DNA of 64,000 bases from NCBI GenBank assembly GCA_028751875.1, contig CM054143.1, forward strand, positions 62,286,667 through 62,350,666, written 5' to 3'. Both the position numbers and the translations under genes were made by a program. Shown here in pieces: positions 9,738-24,029 of this stretch (positions are counted from its first letter, which is position 1; each line of letters begins with the position of its first letter). The DNA is from Rapana venosa. Taxonomy: Eukaryota > Mollusca > Gastropoda > Neogastropoda > Muricidae. The notes under the pieces are model-generated. The model was not told the DNA's origin, searched no databases, and saw only the letters and a program-made list of their open reading frames with translations.

Positions 9738-10323
9738 CTGCAGTCACGAAACACACTCCACACCTTAACACACATGTCTGCGTCACGATTTATTTTGTTG
9801 CTGTTGTTGCTCCACTAGAGCTCTGAGGTTCACCACAGGTGTGATATTGCATGTGTGATAGTTTTTACCAACCATTCAGGTAGCCGCATTCTGACTTCAG
9901 GGATGCATTATGATTTAGTTGTTAGTACTTGAGCAAAAAAACAGTACGTCTGCTATCTATGCATGCCATATGATACCATAACAACTTTGTAATTGTGCCA
10001 AAATCTATATGCAAGGAAATAGCAATAATTGTCATTATAAATCATCACCATAGATGAAAGTCATCAATAATGATACAAATACATTTTATGATAAAACTTC
10101 AGTGAGGCACAATATTTTTGTATGTGATCATTATTGCATGGTTTATTATTTAGCATCAAATGTGGGTAAAATTTCAAACTTAACTTTATGTATTCTCTAG
10201 ACTAAATTGATCAATTAAAAAATAGCAAAATCAAAATATCTAAATCCATGACCTTTTCATAAATGGTGATCATGCAGAAATGTTGCTGACTTTTGTTATC
10301 ATTAATGTAAACAAAACACAAAC
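9738..10323 (-). other. Intron 1 of the zinc-finger gene
   Basis: 586-bp AT-rich GT..AG intron between coding exons 1 and 2. It carries a small dispersed-repeat scrap at 9870-9920 whose 'gtagccgcattctgacttca' recurs in similar form at 37965-38000. Confidence 0.8.
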
Positions 10324-11465
10324 CATTTGCCTCTTGCGATACGTCCGTTTCTTTTCTGTCACGTAATCTTCCTTCAGCGCTTTGGGGGCACGGATCTTTC
10401 GTCGCTGTCGTCCATCTCGCGTCCCTGATGACAATGCCCTGCCTGGGATCCAGTCCTCATCGTTTTCATCGTCGTCACCAACCGAATTCGCCCACTCTTT
10501 GCTTTTTCTTGGAGGCGGGGATGTGGAAGGTGGGGGCATTTCTGACTTTCGTTTTCGTCCTGGTCGCTTCCCTGTGGCCTGAGTGCCGACGCTGACACGC
10601 TGTTCAAATTTATCAACAATCGTGTCTGAGACACCCACGCCTTCCACCGGACTGGATGCGCACGCTCCACATGCAAATTGCACTCGTCCACCGAGGAAAA
10701 CCCCATATGGCACACACCGCACATGAACAGTTCTTTCATGACAGGGGCAATGGACGCAGGGCCTGTGCCGAGATCCTTTTGATGATCGATGACTGGGCCA
10801 GACACAGAGTCCATGGTGGTGGTGACGAACGTCAGCCCTGAGCCGGTCAGCTGCAGGCTGGTGATGGGCAAACTCTGCCTCCCTATACTGCTGCTGTTGA
10901 GTGACAACAGCTGGATATCCGGCTGACTGGTGGCAATCACCGGCAAGCTTTTGGCCACAGAGCGCATCTGACTGGTCAGCACTTTAGGGTCTGGCAGGGC
11001 CGGTGATATCAGACTTCTTGTGCCGACCGATCCCTGGTTTGACGTTAGACCCAGGTTGGAGAAAAACACCGGAGCCTCATACGTGCTGGTGGCGGTAGAG
11101 ACATTCCCCACCTCACCGGCGGTGTTTCCACCGCTGTCACTGGGGCCGGCCTGCTCCTGGTCCTCCTCGGGTAAAGCCACACATTCCGAGTCACAGAGGT
11201 CAGGAGGTGCCAGGGCTGGCGGCACGGCTGCCTCAGGCTGCACCACCTGGGCTTCTGGAGCCGGTGGCTCTGCTGACGGGGCTGGAGCAGTGACGTGGGT
11301 TTTCTGCAGGTGTGTGGACATGTCAGCCTTGGACGAGGCTGTGAAGTCGCAGAGGCGGCATTTGTAGGATGTCACCACCTCCATCAGCTCCTCGATGTTC
11401 ATCACTTTTGTTGTCTGTCTGTCTTCAGCCTGGCCTGCCATGGTGATACTGGCTGCCAGTGTGAC
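10324..11465 (-). CDS. C2H2 zinc-finger protein, coding exon 1 (frameshifted)
   Basis: The frame runs from an acceptor-like tgcag at 11466 to donor ATG|gtttgt at 10323. ATG candidates are at 11441 (MAGQAED..., preferred) and at 11471 if there is no upstream splice. Finger 1 is CRLCDFTASSKADMSTHLQKTH near residue 35 and finger 2 is CGVCHMGFSSVDECNLHVERAH near residue 265. A Pro/Ala/Gln/Ser-rich linker lies between them. After finger 2 the frame must shift near 10636-10665 (one base apparently missing) to continue into a basic, AT-hook-like GKRPGRKRK patch, an acidic DDDENDEDW patch and a Lys/Arg-rich end. With the frames joined the whole protein is about 975 residues with 11 fingers. Probable transcription factor; orthology not assigned. 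Confidence 0.8.
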
Positions 11466-12382
11466 CTGCATGTGGACATAGAATAAAAACTTATTTTATT
11501 TTATATGTATTCATGAAATATGATAACTTTCTCTGTCCGAACGTTCCCAATCAGGAATGTTCATCACATAACGGTTTCATACAAACATTCCCCATCGGGA
11601 ATCTGAGGTTTGGACAATTTTCATTTCACTGATTAGCACTATAATGACATTATAAGCTAATAAAAGCATTGCAGGTCTATTTCTCTGTCGAAAGTAACCA
11701 ATTAGAACATATCTTAATGTTTTGTAGATGTTTGTTAGGCCGGGTCGTGACCTGACCCTCTGCATCTCGTTACTGTTAGGGTCAAAATGGCGTCCCAGGC
11801 TTCAACTTGGCAACAACAAAGTGCTATAACTTATTTAAGTAAAAGACAGTCATTCAGACCAAAGGTTCTGACATTCATGAAGGAACTGACGATAGTGAAT
11901 CCAGTTTTCTGATCGGTGGGGGGAGGGGGCATATCAGCTGAATCCTACTTGCTGCATGTCAGTGAATGAGAGGGGAAGGAGGTGGGTGAAGCAGAGGACG
12001 CATCACGTGAAATTGAGCAGTTTCATGCAATATGATTATGAATGGGGATAAGTTTTTACAATTTATACTTTGTGATTGGCATTGCCACATTACATGATAT
12101 TAGTAGTTTTCTTTATATTCCACCCCTTTTCAGGATCACCTGGCCACCACCCCCACCCCCCTTTTTTAATCGTTTTCCTGAATTATATGTGCATAATTAA
12201 TAGTTTATACATATATATATGTATATATAATATATATTATATATATATAAATACCACATCCTAGTGTCTATCACCTTCATCTAAGATGAATGTCAATCAT
12301 TGTTGGTATTATATTGAGCATTGGCAGACTTGTCTCACGTCCTTGTAGTTCCTGGGATGCAGTTTGAAGTTGCGAGTGAACT

Positions 12383-12384
<2 letters not shown>

Positions 12385-12436
<52 letters not shown>
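12385..12436. repeat. Poly(G) tract, 52 bases
   Basis: Uninterrupted G run. True length is uncertain, since homopolymers this long are rarely sequenced correctly. On the gene's strand it is poly(C). Confidence 0.85.
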
Positions 12437-12437
<1 letters not shown>

Positions 12438-13194
12438 GAAATTACTTAATTAGGGACACCTTTTATGTACCTCTACTACCTAAACTATTAAAGTAAGAAA
12501 CGTTTTACTTTGACATGGACTTACTTCTCAAACCTTACAAATGACCAGGATGTAGTGAACAGCTGGGGAGAGAACTGTCAGAGCCGAGTGAGTTAAGACA
12601 AGACAGTTGATTTTGCTGGTGTTATTTTTTGTTGCTGTTGTAAGGATGGGTGACAACGGTGAATACTTCATCACTTGCTACAAAGTGCAATGTTCCAGTT
12701 CTTACTACCATCATAGTCTTTAGGCACACAGGAACATGACTGCCATTGCCAGCAGGAGACAAGAAAAAAATTATGCCCCCTTCCCAATTTTATTGTTGAA
12801 AGATTTTGACAGATATATAATTTGCATTTGCTTGTGCTGTTTATCTTTTGTTTGCAATAATTAGAATCTAAATAACTATTAACTATATTTTGTTTAAAAA
12901 GTATACTTCGTAGTTTTGTTATAGACAAATTGTGTACATATTAAGACAATCTAGTAAATATAAGGAATGCACCATATTTAATATATAAAAAAAACCTCAA
13001 GCAATTAACAAACAAAATAGCACACATCAGTGATGCATTTTTTTTTTACATCTAACAACAAAAAGCTATTTGATAACTAGGTATCAGTACTGTACACAAC
13101 AAATTTCAAACAAAAGCTTTGTTTAAATCATATTCAGTATGAGAAAGAAAAAGAACGAAAGAAAGTAAGAAAGACAAAAAGAAAAAAAAACAAG

Positions 13195-13219
13195 CCCCCC
13201 CCCCCCCCCCCCCCCCCCC
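13195..13219. repeat. Poly(C) tract, 25 bases
   Basis: Uninterrupted C run between an A/G-rich tract (13141-13190) and a short (CA)n. Confidence 0.85.
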
Positions 13220-13796
13220 TCAACACACACACACACTCTCTGACTAACAAAAACAAAATATCACCATACAAATAAACAAAACAAAACAAAAAACATGCTG
13301 TATTTACCAGCTTTCCATTGTGACACTAACAAGTATTTTGATGGTTATCTAAACTCCAAATCCATATGTGACCCTAGTGATGCCAAGTATTACATAATTA
13401 TACATGTTGTGATTTGGTATCCACTATACCACACATATGCAGCTTTCACCTTGGGATTTTGAAGGCGGAGAACTTAAATCGTATGTAATAAATCGGCAAT
13501 CTCTAGCCCATTTTACAACAAAAAAGCCGTTTCAGCCATTCGTTACAATTCATAGTAGTTCTTCTAAATGGTTATCAATCGCTTTCTATCCATTTTAAGC
13601 ATAAAAGAACCAGATTCAATAGTGAGTCCTTGCTAAATTTTGTGACAGAGATTGTAGCACAAATTTGACTGTCGCCATTTTGGATGAAAGATCGAAACAA
13701 AAAATTACGTTTGTTGCTCTAAAGCCCGTTGATAACAATGATTTTCTATTATAATCAAAACTATAAATCTCAAAAATTATTGCAAGCTGCACTCAC

Positions 13797-13925
13797 CTCT
13801 TAAACAACGAACTGAAGTCAGTAAACTTAATAAAGTTTTGAAAAGAACATTATGGGCTTCGGAGTAGGGGGAACACGTTTTGTGACCATGTGTAAGATGA
13901 AATCTGATTGGTCAAAGAATTATTC
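13797..13925 (-). promoter_or_regulatory. Candidate 5' non-coding exon and CCAAT promoter of the zinc-finger gene
   Basis: On the minus strand a strong donor-like site, AAGAG|gtgagt, falls at 13797/13796. About 110 bases upstream is a CCAATCAG box (plus strand 13903-13910, ctgattgg). Both fit the first, non-coding exon of the downstream minus-strand gene. There is no TATA box and no transcript evidence, so this is inference from two motifs. Confidence 0.28.
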
Positions 13926-14162
13926 GGTTTCCCATGAGCCAGCTGTTCTTTGGATGGTACCTTCAGTTCGTCAAAAGAGAAAGACAAGAAAAAAAGAGTA
14001 CGTAAAAAATATGGAGCAAACAAATCACAATAGTCATATCGGGGCTTTAATTAAAGTACTTCAAAATAGACCCAAGTCAACCATAACGGTTCTCCCCAAA
14101 AGGAACTACTTTACTCACTGTTGTTGTCTTCTCTAATACCTAACTTTACACATGCATGAACA

Positions 14163-14209
<47 letters not shown>

Positions 14210-14609
14210 CAAGTATAATCAAAAAGAGTATTGATGGTGATGGTGTGCTGTTTTGAGAATTATATTCAGTACTTTTTTGGCTTTGTTTTGTTTGTTTACA
14301 AACAAAAAGCATTCTCTTACACACACTTACACCACCACCCCTCTCTTTCTTCCACTCTCTCTCTCATTTCTCTCCCCCCCCCCCCCCCCCCCTCTCTCTC
14401 TCTCTTACTAACAATGTGTAGATGCTCATTTCATGACTTAATTGAGTTTTTTCCTCTTTATTGTATGAGTGTGTGGGTATTGGACTTATTTTAGTATCAC
14501 GATGTTCAATTTGTATGGGTATAATCAAAAAGAATATTGATGGTGATCTTGTGCTGTCTTGAGAATTATATATTTAGTATTATCCCTGAAACACACACAC
14601 ACACACACA

Positions 14610-14647
<38 letters not shown>

Positions 14648-14823
14648 GACCTTATAGATTTAGCTTTTTTTTCTTCTTTCTTTTCTTCCTTTTTTTATTG
14701 TGTGAGTGTATGGGTATTTAGTTTATTCCATTACCATGACATAATTTGTACCAGTATAATCAAAATAAGTGTTGATGGTGATGTGTACTGTTTTGAGAAT
14801 TATATATTTAGTATTATCTCTGA

Positions 14824-14935
<112 letters not shown>

Positions 14936-15179
14936 CCATGTGCAATTAAATCATTCTCTCTCTCTCTCTCTCCTTTTATTGATTTACTCATAGTTATAGT
15001 TGTTGTGTATCCTGATGAAGGACATATTCATACTTTATATTTTCAATATTATTTTGGGCTTGTTGACTGTACTTGAGTTCTAGTGAATGTCTTATTTCAA
15101 TATCTTATTTTTATGTGAAACAACTGTGTACCATTTTACAATATGAAGGTGTTCATTTTTATGACTTTATAAATTTGGC

Positions 15180-15450
15180 TTTTTTTGGCTGTTGTATCTC
15201 TCTCTTTCTGTTGTTGTTGTTGTTTTGGTGTTGTTGTTTTTTGTTGTTGTTTTGGGTTTTTGTGGGGATTCTTGGGTGGGTTTTTTGTTAGTTTTTTCCG
15301 TGTTTGTTTGCTGTTATTGTTGTTGGTGGTGGGTTGGGTTGTTTTGGTGTTGGTTTTTTGGGGTGTTTTTTTTTTGGGGGGGGAGGATGTTAGGATTTTC
15401 TTTTGTTTTTTGTTTGTTTGTCTGTTTCTTTTTAAAAAGTTTTTTTTAAC
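15180..15450 (+). repeat. G/T-only spacer of the array
   Basis: The plus strand is almost entirely G and T, with (TTG)n and runs such as TTTTTTTTTGGGGGGGG. Similar spacers follow module Q at 15890-16260, 19385-19590 and 19930-20270. Predicted ORFs here are Phe/Val/Leu/Cys/Gly low-complexity translations and not genes. Confidence 0.8.
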
Positions 15451-15939
15451 CTTTGTTTCTACTGTTTGAGAGTATGAGTATTGGCTTCCTTATCAAGATG
15501 TATCCCTATGGGCGGGGACTTGCTGTAAAAAAGCACATGAGTACTTATTCATTATCCTGGTAATAAAAGAATTTGTCTCTCTTACTTACAATGTGTAAAT
15601 GCTCATTTTATGACTTCACTGGATTTTTTCCCTCTTTATTGTGTGAGTGTATGGGTATTGGGCTTACTTTATCAGAATGACATTTAAATTGTATGAGTAT
15701 AATCAAAAAGTGTTGATGGTGAAGGACATATTCATACTTTCTATTTTCAATATTATTTTGGGCTTGTTGACTGTACATGAGATCCAGTGAATGTCCTATT
15801 TCAATATCTTATTGTTACCTGTAACAACTATGTGTACTATTTTACAATATGAAGGTGTTCAATCTTATGACTCTATAAGTTTGGCTTTTTGTTTTTTTGT
15901 TTTGGGGGGGTTTTTGTTTTGTTTTGTTTGTTTGGGGCT

Positions 15940-16005
<66 letters not shown>

Positions 16006-16566
16006 GTTGTTGTTGTTTTGGGTTGTCCTGGTTTTTTAAAAAAATGTGTGTGTGTGTGTGGGGGGGGGGGGGGGCTGTTTCTCTTTTGTTTTGTTTGTTT
16101 GGTGTTGTTTTTTCTTGTTTTTTGTTGTTTGTTTGTTTGGGGGCTTTGTGTGTGTGTGTGTGTGGTGGGGGGGGGGGGGGGGGGGGGGGGTTCTTTTGTT
16201 TGTTGTTTGTGGGAGGGGGGGGGGGTTGTGTGTGTTTTTAAAGTTGTTTCCCTTTGTTTTCTACTGTTTGAGAGTATGAGTATTGGGTTCATTATTAAGA
16301 TGTGTCCCTAGGGGCGGGGACCGGATGTAAAAACGCACATGAGTACTTATCGATTATCCTGGTAATAAAAGAATTTGTCTCTCTTACTTACAATGTGTGG
16401 ATGTTCTTTTTATGGCTTTATTGGGGGGGGGGGGGGTTCCCCTCTTTATTGTGTGAGTGTATGGGTATTGGGCTTACTTTATCATTATGACATTCAATTT
16501 GTATGAGTATAATAAAAACAAAGTGTTGATGGTGATGTGTGTATGTGAGTGTTATATATTTAGCAT

Positions 16567-16574
16567 TATCCCTG

Positions 16575-16627
<53 letters not shown>
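16567..16627. repeat. (CA)n microsatellite
   Basis: About 50 bases of pure CA directly after a module-P copy. The same junction ('ccctgaaacacac') occurs at 14585-14610. Confidence 0.9.
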
Positions 16628-16628
<1 letters not shown>

Positions 16629-16639
16629 CAGTTCAAAAG

Positions 16640-17215
16640 TGAGACAAGATCTCATAATTGAGATTAGTCATCTAATTCATTTTCTGATGATACGAGGTAC
16701 CTTTTGCTGGATACCCTCGCACTGTGGTATCTACTTTAATGAAAAAGTTGACAGAAAAGCAAAATGTGGAGCTGAGCATATGATGGGTCTTGCAGCATAA
16801 GTGTTCCTCTATCCATCCATGAGGGCTATAGCATGTTACAAAATGCATGTTGGAAACACTTTAAAAAGAAACTACAAAGTATCCGGTTTATTCCTGGAGT
16901 GATGATGTAGCCCATGTATTATCTTTTGATAAGATCTAAATATCGTAATTTACATGAATATAGAAATGTTGTATCTTTATATACAGGTTTAAGCTCAATG
17001 CTTTTAGAACAATTTTTTTTTTTAAAAGCAACATGTATCTGTGGTGAAAATCTTACCAATGATCACATTCTTTTACAATGCAGAGATCTGAAAAACATCT
17101 TACCTGCCTTCCCAATCCGTAGCTTACAGCAAGTTCTTGAAGACATTCCATTAATGAAAGAAACTGTATTGTCATTAAGCCATACTCATATTTTCAGACT
17201 CCTCTGATATAAGGA
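16640..17215 (+). pseudogene. Degraded C-terminal LINE remnant
   Basis: The frame is broken, but the translation around 17030-17110 (CICGENLTNDHILLQCRDL) matches the Cys-rich 'C.CGE..T..H+L..C' end found after the RNase H domain of some non-LTR elements. The stretch just upstream ('GEWDDVAHVLSFDKI'-like pieces) fits the preceding linker. Around 16680-16720 a 'GIRGN..AD'-like RNase H scrap ('FCWIPSHCGIYFNEKVDRKA') can be read. No other domains remain. It is flanked by array modules. Confidence 0.5.
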
Positions 17216-17429
17216 TAGCTTCAAGTTATATGAATTGGAAAGTTAGTATTTTTGCTGTTTGGTGTTTTGGGGGTTGGTTGTTTTTTGTTGTTGTTGGTTT
17301 GTGTTGTTGTTTTTTTTTGGGGGGGTTCGGTGGTTTTTTTTCGGTTTTTTTCCTCAAATTCTTGTTTATGCTTTTTTCATAATAGTTGTTTATTGCGATA
17401 TGATTAGTTATGTGCATACCCCTCCCCCT

Positions 17430-17588
17430 AACACACACACACAAGCACTGTGCGCGCGCGCGCACACACACACACACGCACGCACACACGCACGCACACA
17501 CACACATACACACTCTTTCCGTCTGATATTATTATCACTATTTAGTGGAAGGCCGTTAAACTGAAGAACTACTACACACACACACACA

Positions 17589-17619
<31 letters not shown>

Positions 17620-17625
17620 CACATT
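17430..17625. repeat. CA/CG-rich microsatellites
   Basis: (CA)n and (GC)n-containing tracts at 17430-17512 and 17572-17622, separated by about 60 bases of ordinary sequence. The alternating CG/CA at 17451-17466 is a classical Z-DNA-prone sequence. Confidence 0.85.
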
Positions 17626-17689
17626 CTCTCTCTCAATGACTGTATAGGTTTGGATTTCTTCTTTTCTTTTGTTTCTTGTTTTATTGTGA

Positions 17690-18936
17690 GTTATTTGAAT
17701 CACTAAAGAAGGAGGCAGAAGAACACCTTGCAGAGGAACAAGCTGGGTTCAGGGCAGGCAGGAGCACAATCGAACAGATTTTTAACTGCCACATCCTGAT
17801 GGAAAAACATCTTCAACATCAGAGAGACTGTTCCACAACTTCATCGACTTCAAAGAAGGCTTTCGACAGAGTATGGCACGAAGGCCTGTGGCAGGTCCTC
17901 AGAATGTTTGGCATTGAAGAAGGACTAGTGCAAACCATTCAAGCACTATACAACACCGCAAGCAGTGCAGTCCTTCTGAACAATCAGGTCGGAGACTACT
18001 TCAAAACCACAGTTGGGGTCGAAAAGGATGCCTGTTATCTCCAGTCCTGTTTAATCTATTCTTGGAAAACATTATGAGAGAGACCCTCCATGACTTCCAC
18101 TCTACCATCTCCATTGGCGGCAGACCCCTCAACAACTTGCGGTTTGCTGATGACATTGACCTCATGGGCGGAAGTAACACAGAGCTGCAAGATCTTACGA
18201 CCAGGCTTGAGAACAGAGCTGGAGCATATGGGATGGAGGTGAGCTCCGAGAAAAGTAAAGTACTTGTGAACAGCACAAGCAACGAGCAACGCCACTGCTA
18301 AAATTTACATAGAACGGCCAACAACTGGAGGAGGTAGACGCTTTTAAATACCTTGGGCTACACTCACAAAGGACAGGCGATCGACGACAGAAATCAAAGT
18401 CAGAATAGCCATGGCAACATCTTCCATGACAAAACTCACCACCATGTGGAAAAGTAAAGAGATCAGTTTCCCAATCAAACTAAAGCTCTACAAAGCCCTA
18501 ATTCAGACTATCCTGCTGTACGGAAGTGAAACCTGGACATTGACTGCTGAAACAGCAAAGCGAAATCCAGTCATTTGAAACAAAATGCCATAGAAAACTG
18601 CTGGGCATATCCTGGAGAGAACGAAAGAGCAATGAATTTGTCAAGAGTCAAATAACACGGCTGGCAGGTCCACAGGAACCCCTTCTCACCATCGTCAAGA
18701 AGAAAAAGCTGACATGGTTCGGCCACGTCACCCGCCACAACACTCTGCCAAAAACAGTACTGCAGGGAACACTCGAAGGTGGCAGAAATAGGGAAAGACA
18801 GAACAAGTCATGGATGGACAACATCAGAGAATGGACCAGGATGAATGACTCGGCACCACTGCGCAGAGCCGAGGACCGAGATGGATGGAGGAGGCTTTCG
18901 TGTCTCCCCCACGACCGCCAAGGTCACGGGTCTGAT

Positions 18937-18937
<1 letters not shown>
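17690..18937 (+). mobile_element. LINE-C: 5'-truncated non-LTR retrotransposon (reverse transcriptase and C-terminus)
   Basis: It starts inside the RT ('EEQAGFRAGRSTIEQIF'), continues through motif A (FIDFK..FDRVWH, split by a frameshift near 17850), a 'TTVGV..G' block frameshifted near 18025, and motif C RFADDIDLM at about 18145. The thumb 'KYLG' follows. Further on are 'ALIQTILLYGSETWTLTAE' and 'KKKLTWFGHVTRH' blocks and a C-terminal Arg/Trp-rich stretch. It ends in a short TGATGATG tail. At least four frameshifts plus stops make it dead. It cleanly splits a module-P copy: 'tttattgtgag' to the left joins 'tgtatgggtattg' to the right. 5' truncation plus a microsatellite tail fit target-primed reverse transcription. 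Confidence 0.85.
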
Positions 18938-21190
<2,253 letters not shown>

Positions 21191-21559
21191 CAATCACCTA
21201 ATGTGAAGGAGAAGACCTATTGAAATGGCTTTAGTATTTTTGTGAATTAGTAACTAGTTTTAAGTGGCCTTAGTTTTTCATTGTCTGCATACAGTTAGAT
21301 CAGGAGGATGGGAATATGGTTGCAGTTGTACAGTGCTGTCTGTGGGACATTTGCGGCAGTATTCGCCTGTTTCATGTCCAAAGGGGTAGAAGTCAAATCG
21401 GCCATGCCATGTCCATCCTGACACTAAAAAGCGGGCAAGATGGTGTCCTGTTAGAACTGACCCTCACCTATCTCTTGTGGGGGGGGGGGGTGCCTTTTGC
21501 TGCTGTGTGGTGATGTGGAGACAACCCTGGAACCCCCTCTCCTAAATCTGCTGGCCAAG

Positions 21560-22330
21560 GACGCAAGCTGAGGCAAACCAGCTTGAGGAGTGGTGCTAGT
21601 GGTCGTAGCACCATCAAGGGAAAAATTGGGCAGAAAACCAAAGCAAGTGCAGATGTGGCCGCCAGCACACCTACAACCATACACTGTAGACAGGAGTCCT
21701 CTCCTACAGTGGCTCCTGAGGAAACCACATTTACCATGATCATGGCCAAGATAGAGAAAGTGGAGAACTTGCTAAAGACAACAACAGAGAGTATGAAGAA
21801 TGAGATACAAATGTTGACAAACGGGTTGATGCCTTAAAAGAGGAAATGTTTGGTATTAGACAAGACATGAACAATCTTAGGACTGAAAATGCAGAGTTGA
21901 AACAATCAAATACAGAACTAATGGAAAGGGTGGGAAAAACTAGAAAAGAGAGCAGATGATCAAGAAGGATGGTCAGGATGGAACATCATTATTCATGGCA
22001 TGGAAAAGAAAAGTAATGAGACTGGAGCTGACTGAAATGGTTGTGAAAAATCTTCTTTCGGGGAAAAAAATGGATGTAGCAGATGTCAAGTTTGATAGAG
22101 TGCACAGGATAAATTCTAAACCCAACTCCCCCATTATAGTCAGGTGTTATTTCTATCAAGATAAGCTTTGGATATTGAAGGCAAAAACTCATCTGAAAGG
22201 TTCAAGGACTTTTGTAGACAATTTTTTTTCCCAAACTTTTAGAAAATTGGGGGCAATCGACCCCATTTTGAAGGGGCAAAGGGAAAAAAACAGAGAATGG
22301 TCTTTGACATTTGATCTTTAAATTTGGGAA
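21560..22330 (+). pseudogene. LINE-A ORF1-like protein (coiled coil plus L1-ORF1-type domain), broken
   Basis: A basic N-terminal stretch (about 21560-21690) is followed by a heptad-rich coiled coil: KIEKVENLLKTT..., then after a frameshift ALKEEMFGIRQDMNNLRTEN and LKQSNTELMERV. A 'DDQE....NIIIHGME' block leads into 'RVHRI..KPNSPIIVRCYFY' and 'ILKAKTHLKGS', the layout of L1-type ORF1 RNA-binding proteins (RRM-like plus C-terminal domain). At least three frameshifts separate the pieces. In an intact element the product would coat LINE RNA. Whether it belongs with the RT downstream is inferred from order, strand and spacing. Confidence 0.65.
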
Positions 22331-24029
22331 AGGGGTGCCCCTTTTAATGTCTTCAAAAGGAGAATGCTTTTTGGCGGGCCCATACACCATCCTTCCCGTC
22401 TCAATTCACAGGGGGGAAAAGTAAAAAAAACCGGTATTTGGGCCCTCAGCAGACCCCACTAATGGCTTCCCCCTGTGGGGTGTCACACCCCCCCACAGGA
22501 GGGCAAAAAAGACAGGTCTGACATTGGCCGGGCCCAAAACACCAGCTGGCCACAAGTGTTGTAGGCATTTCTAATAAAGAACCTTTTTAATTAAATTTTT
22601 AAATTTTCTGTTGAAAGCATTAATGCCCTGTCTTTTTTCATATCAATGTAATTAGTGAAAGTGTCAGTCGATGGGTGGATCAATTGAATTGTAGCAATAA
22701 AAATTTTAAAAAAAATAAAACTATTTAAATTTTTGTCTTAAAGGAAAATGGATTGTTTTCAAAATTGTCTGATAGATATTTTGTATCTTATGTGCTAGTT
22801 TGATTTTATTGTTTGACAGAAACTTCCCGGAAAATACCCCCAGATTTTTTTACTGCTGAGCCTTCTAAGTCGGAAATTAAATTAGTTCAAGGGAGGCGAT
22901 CTAGTGGATTATTTGTTTAATAGGATGAGTAACTGCCCTTGGAATTTGTTTGATGTTCCAACCCTTTTTTTACTTTTCTCTGTGCAAATTCTATTTTGTA
23001 CATCAAGAAATGTTTTGCTTTTATGGTGTATATCCACTTGAAGGTTACCCCTTTTTTAACTGTTTGACAAGATAATGGAATTGCTATGTTTGGGAACAAT
23101 GTTTTTTAAAATTTTTGGTAACATTGGTGAAGTGATATAATACTATGTGGAGACTTTAAAAAGCGGACCTCAAAACCCTTTTTTTTGTCAGTGTAGAAAA
23201 AGACTTAAGTTCGATGTCCAAAGTAAAAGTATGTCTTCAGCAGCAATTCTAATTCTGAAAAATTCTGTTATAACAATTATGGGAAATTACATTGAAAATT
23301 TTGGGCCTGCCTAGTTTACACATTCTAAATGGGGTATGTAATGGTGACCACAGGATGTTTTCTACATCTTTTATGGAGGTGCAGTGTAAGATTAATTTTT
23401 GGTGTCAAATGAATTGTTCTTCTGATTTTTATTGTTGTTTGTTTGTTGCCCAGCTTTTGATCCGTCACCTTTCCGTTGAATTATATTTAATCCAGTATAT
23501 AATACATGTGTGGTAGGTAACTGAGGAGCCATCTGTTATGGAAAAGTGAAAACAAACTCTCAGTTTATAAAGAAAATCTCCATGATGTGAACATGTGTGA
23601 ATTTTTTTTAAATACCTTTCAGATGATTGATGAAAACATTAATGAAGCTCTAGATTTGTTTAATGGTTTCATAAAAGCCAGTGCTGAATGTTTGAAGAAA
23701 CAGGTACATATCAATAAAGATCCATCAAATGATACTTGGTTTGATAATGAATGTTAAAGTATGAAATATAAGATCAGAAAACTTTTGAAGACTTTCCGAA
23801 AAACATTAAGAAATGAGGACAAAAATGTGTACTGTGTCACAGGAAGGGAAAATAAATACATGCTTGAGCAAAAAAGAAACAGTATAATAAGACCTTACTT
23901 GCAGATATGATGTCATCAATCTCTTCTCTCAAGTTCACTTCTGGAAAAGTGTTAAAAAGGCTCATTTAGAAAAAGTTAGCCAAAGAATAGTATATCAGTT
24001 GACAGATGGTTTCAACATTTCAAAACCCT
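22331..24029 (+). pseudogene. LINE-A middle part: decayed endonuclease and linker
   Basis: No frame is open for long. Around 23300-23420 the translation 'LPSLHILNGVCNGDHRMFST' matches the APE-type endonuclease signature 'ILNGR..GD..G.FT' of LINE ORF2. Around 23730-23900 pieces like 'WFDNEC', 'IRKLLKTFRKT' and 'ADMMSSI' fit the linker before the RT domain. 22360-22560 has homopolymer expansions resembling those of the noisy region. The remaining sequence is AT-rich with no recognisable feature. Confidence 0.55.

Larger units (their letters stand above)
11466..13796 (-). other. Putative 5' intron / upstream region of the zinc-finger gene
   Basis: No coding sequence recognised. It contains two short inverted pieces at 11540-11600 (CCCAATCAGG and CCCATCGGG contexts), an (AT)n palindromic tract at 12205-12255, a 52-base G run at 12385-12436 and a 25-base C run at 13195-13219. 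If the donor-like site at 13797 is used, this is one 2.3-kb intron. Confidence 0.35.

Noticed and set aside
11530..11605. Inverted GTTCCCAATCAGG / CCCATCGGGAAT pieces as an operator
   Set aside because: Only two short, imperfect palindromic pieces; no way to tell from chance in AT-rich sequence.
13852..14136. 94-codon plus-strand ORF near the putative promoter
   Set aside because: No recognisable family, no splice or polyadenylation support, and it overlaps the candidate promoter on the other strand. Left unannotated rather than called a gene.
15889..16311. ORFs of 110-140 codons on both strands in the array
   Set aside because: Ser/Leu, Cys/Val and Arg/Glu repeats from (CT)n, (GT)n and (GA)n.
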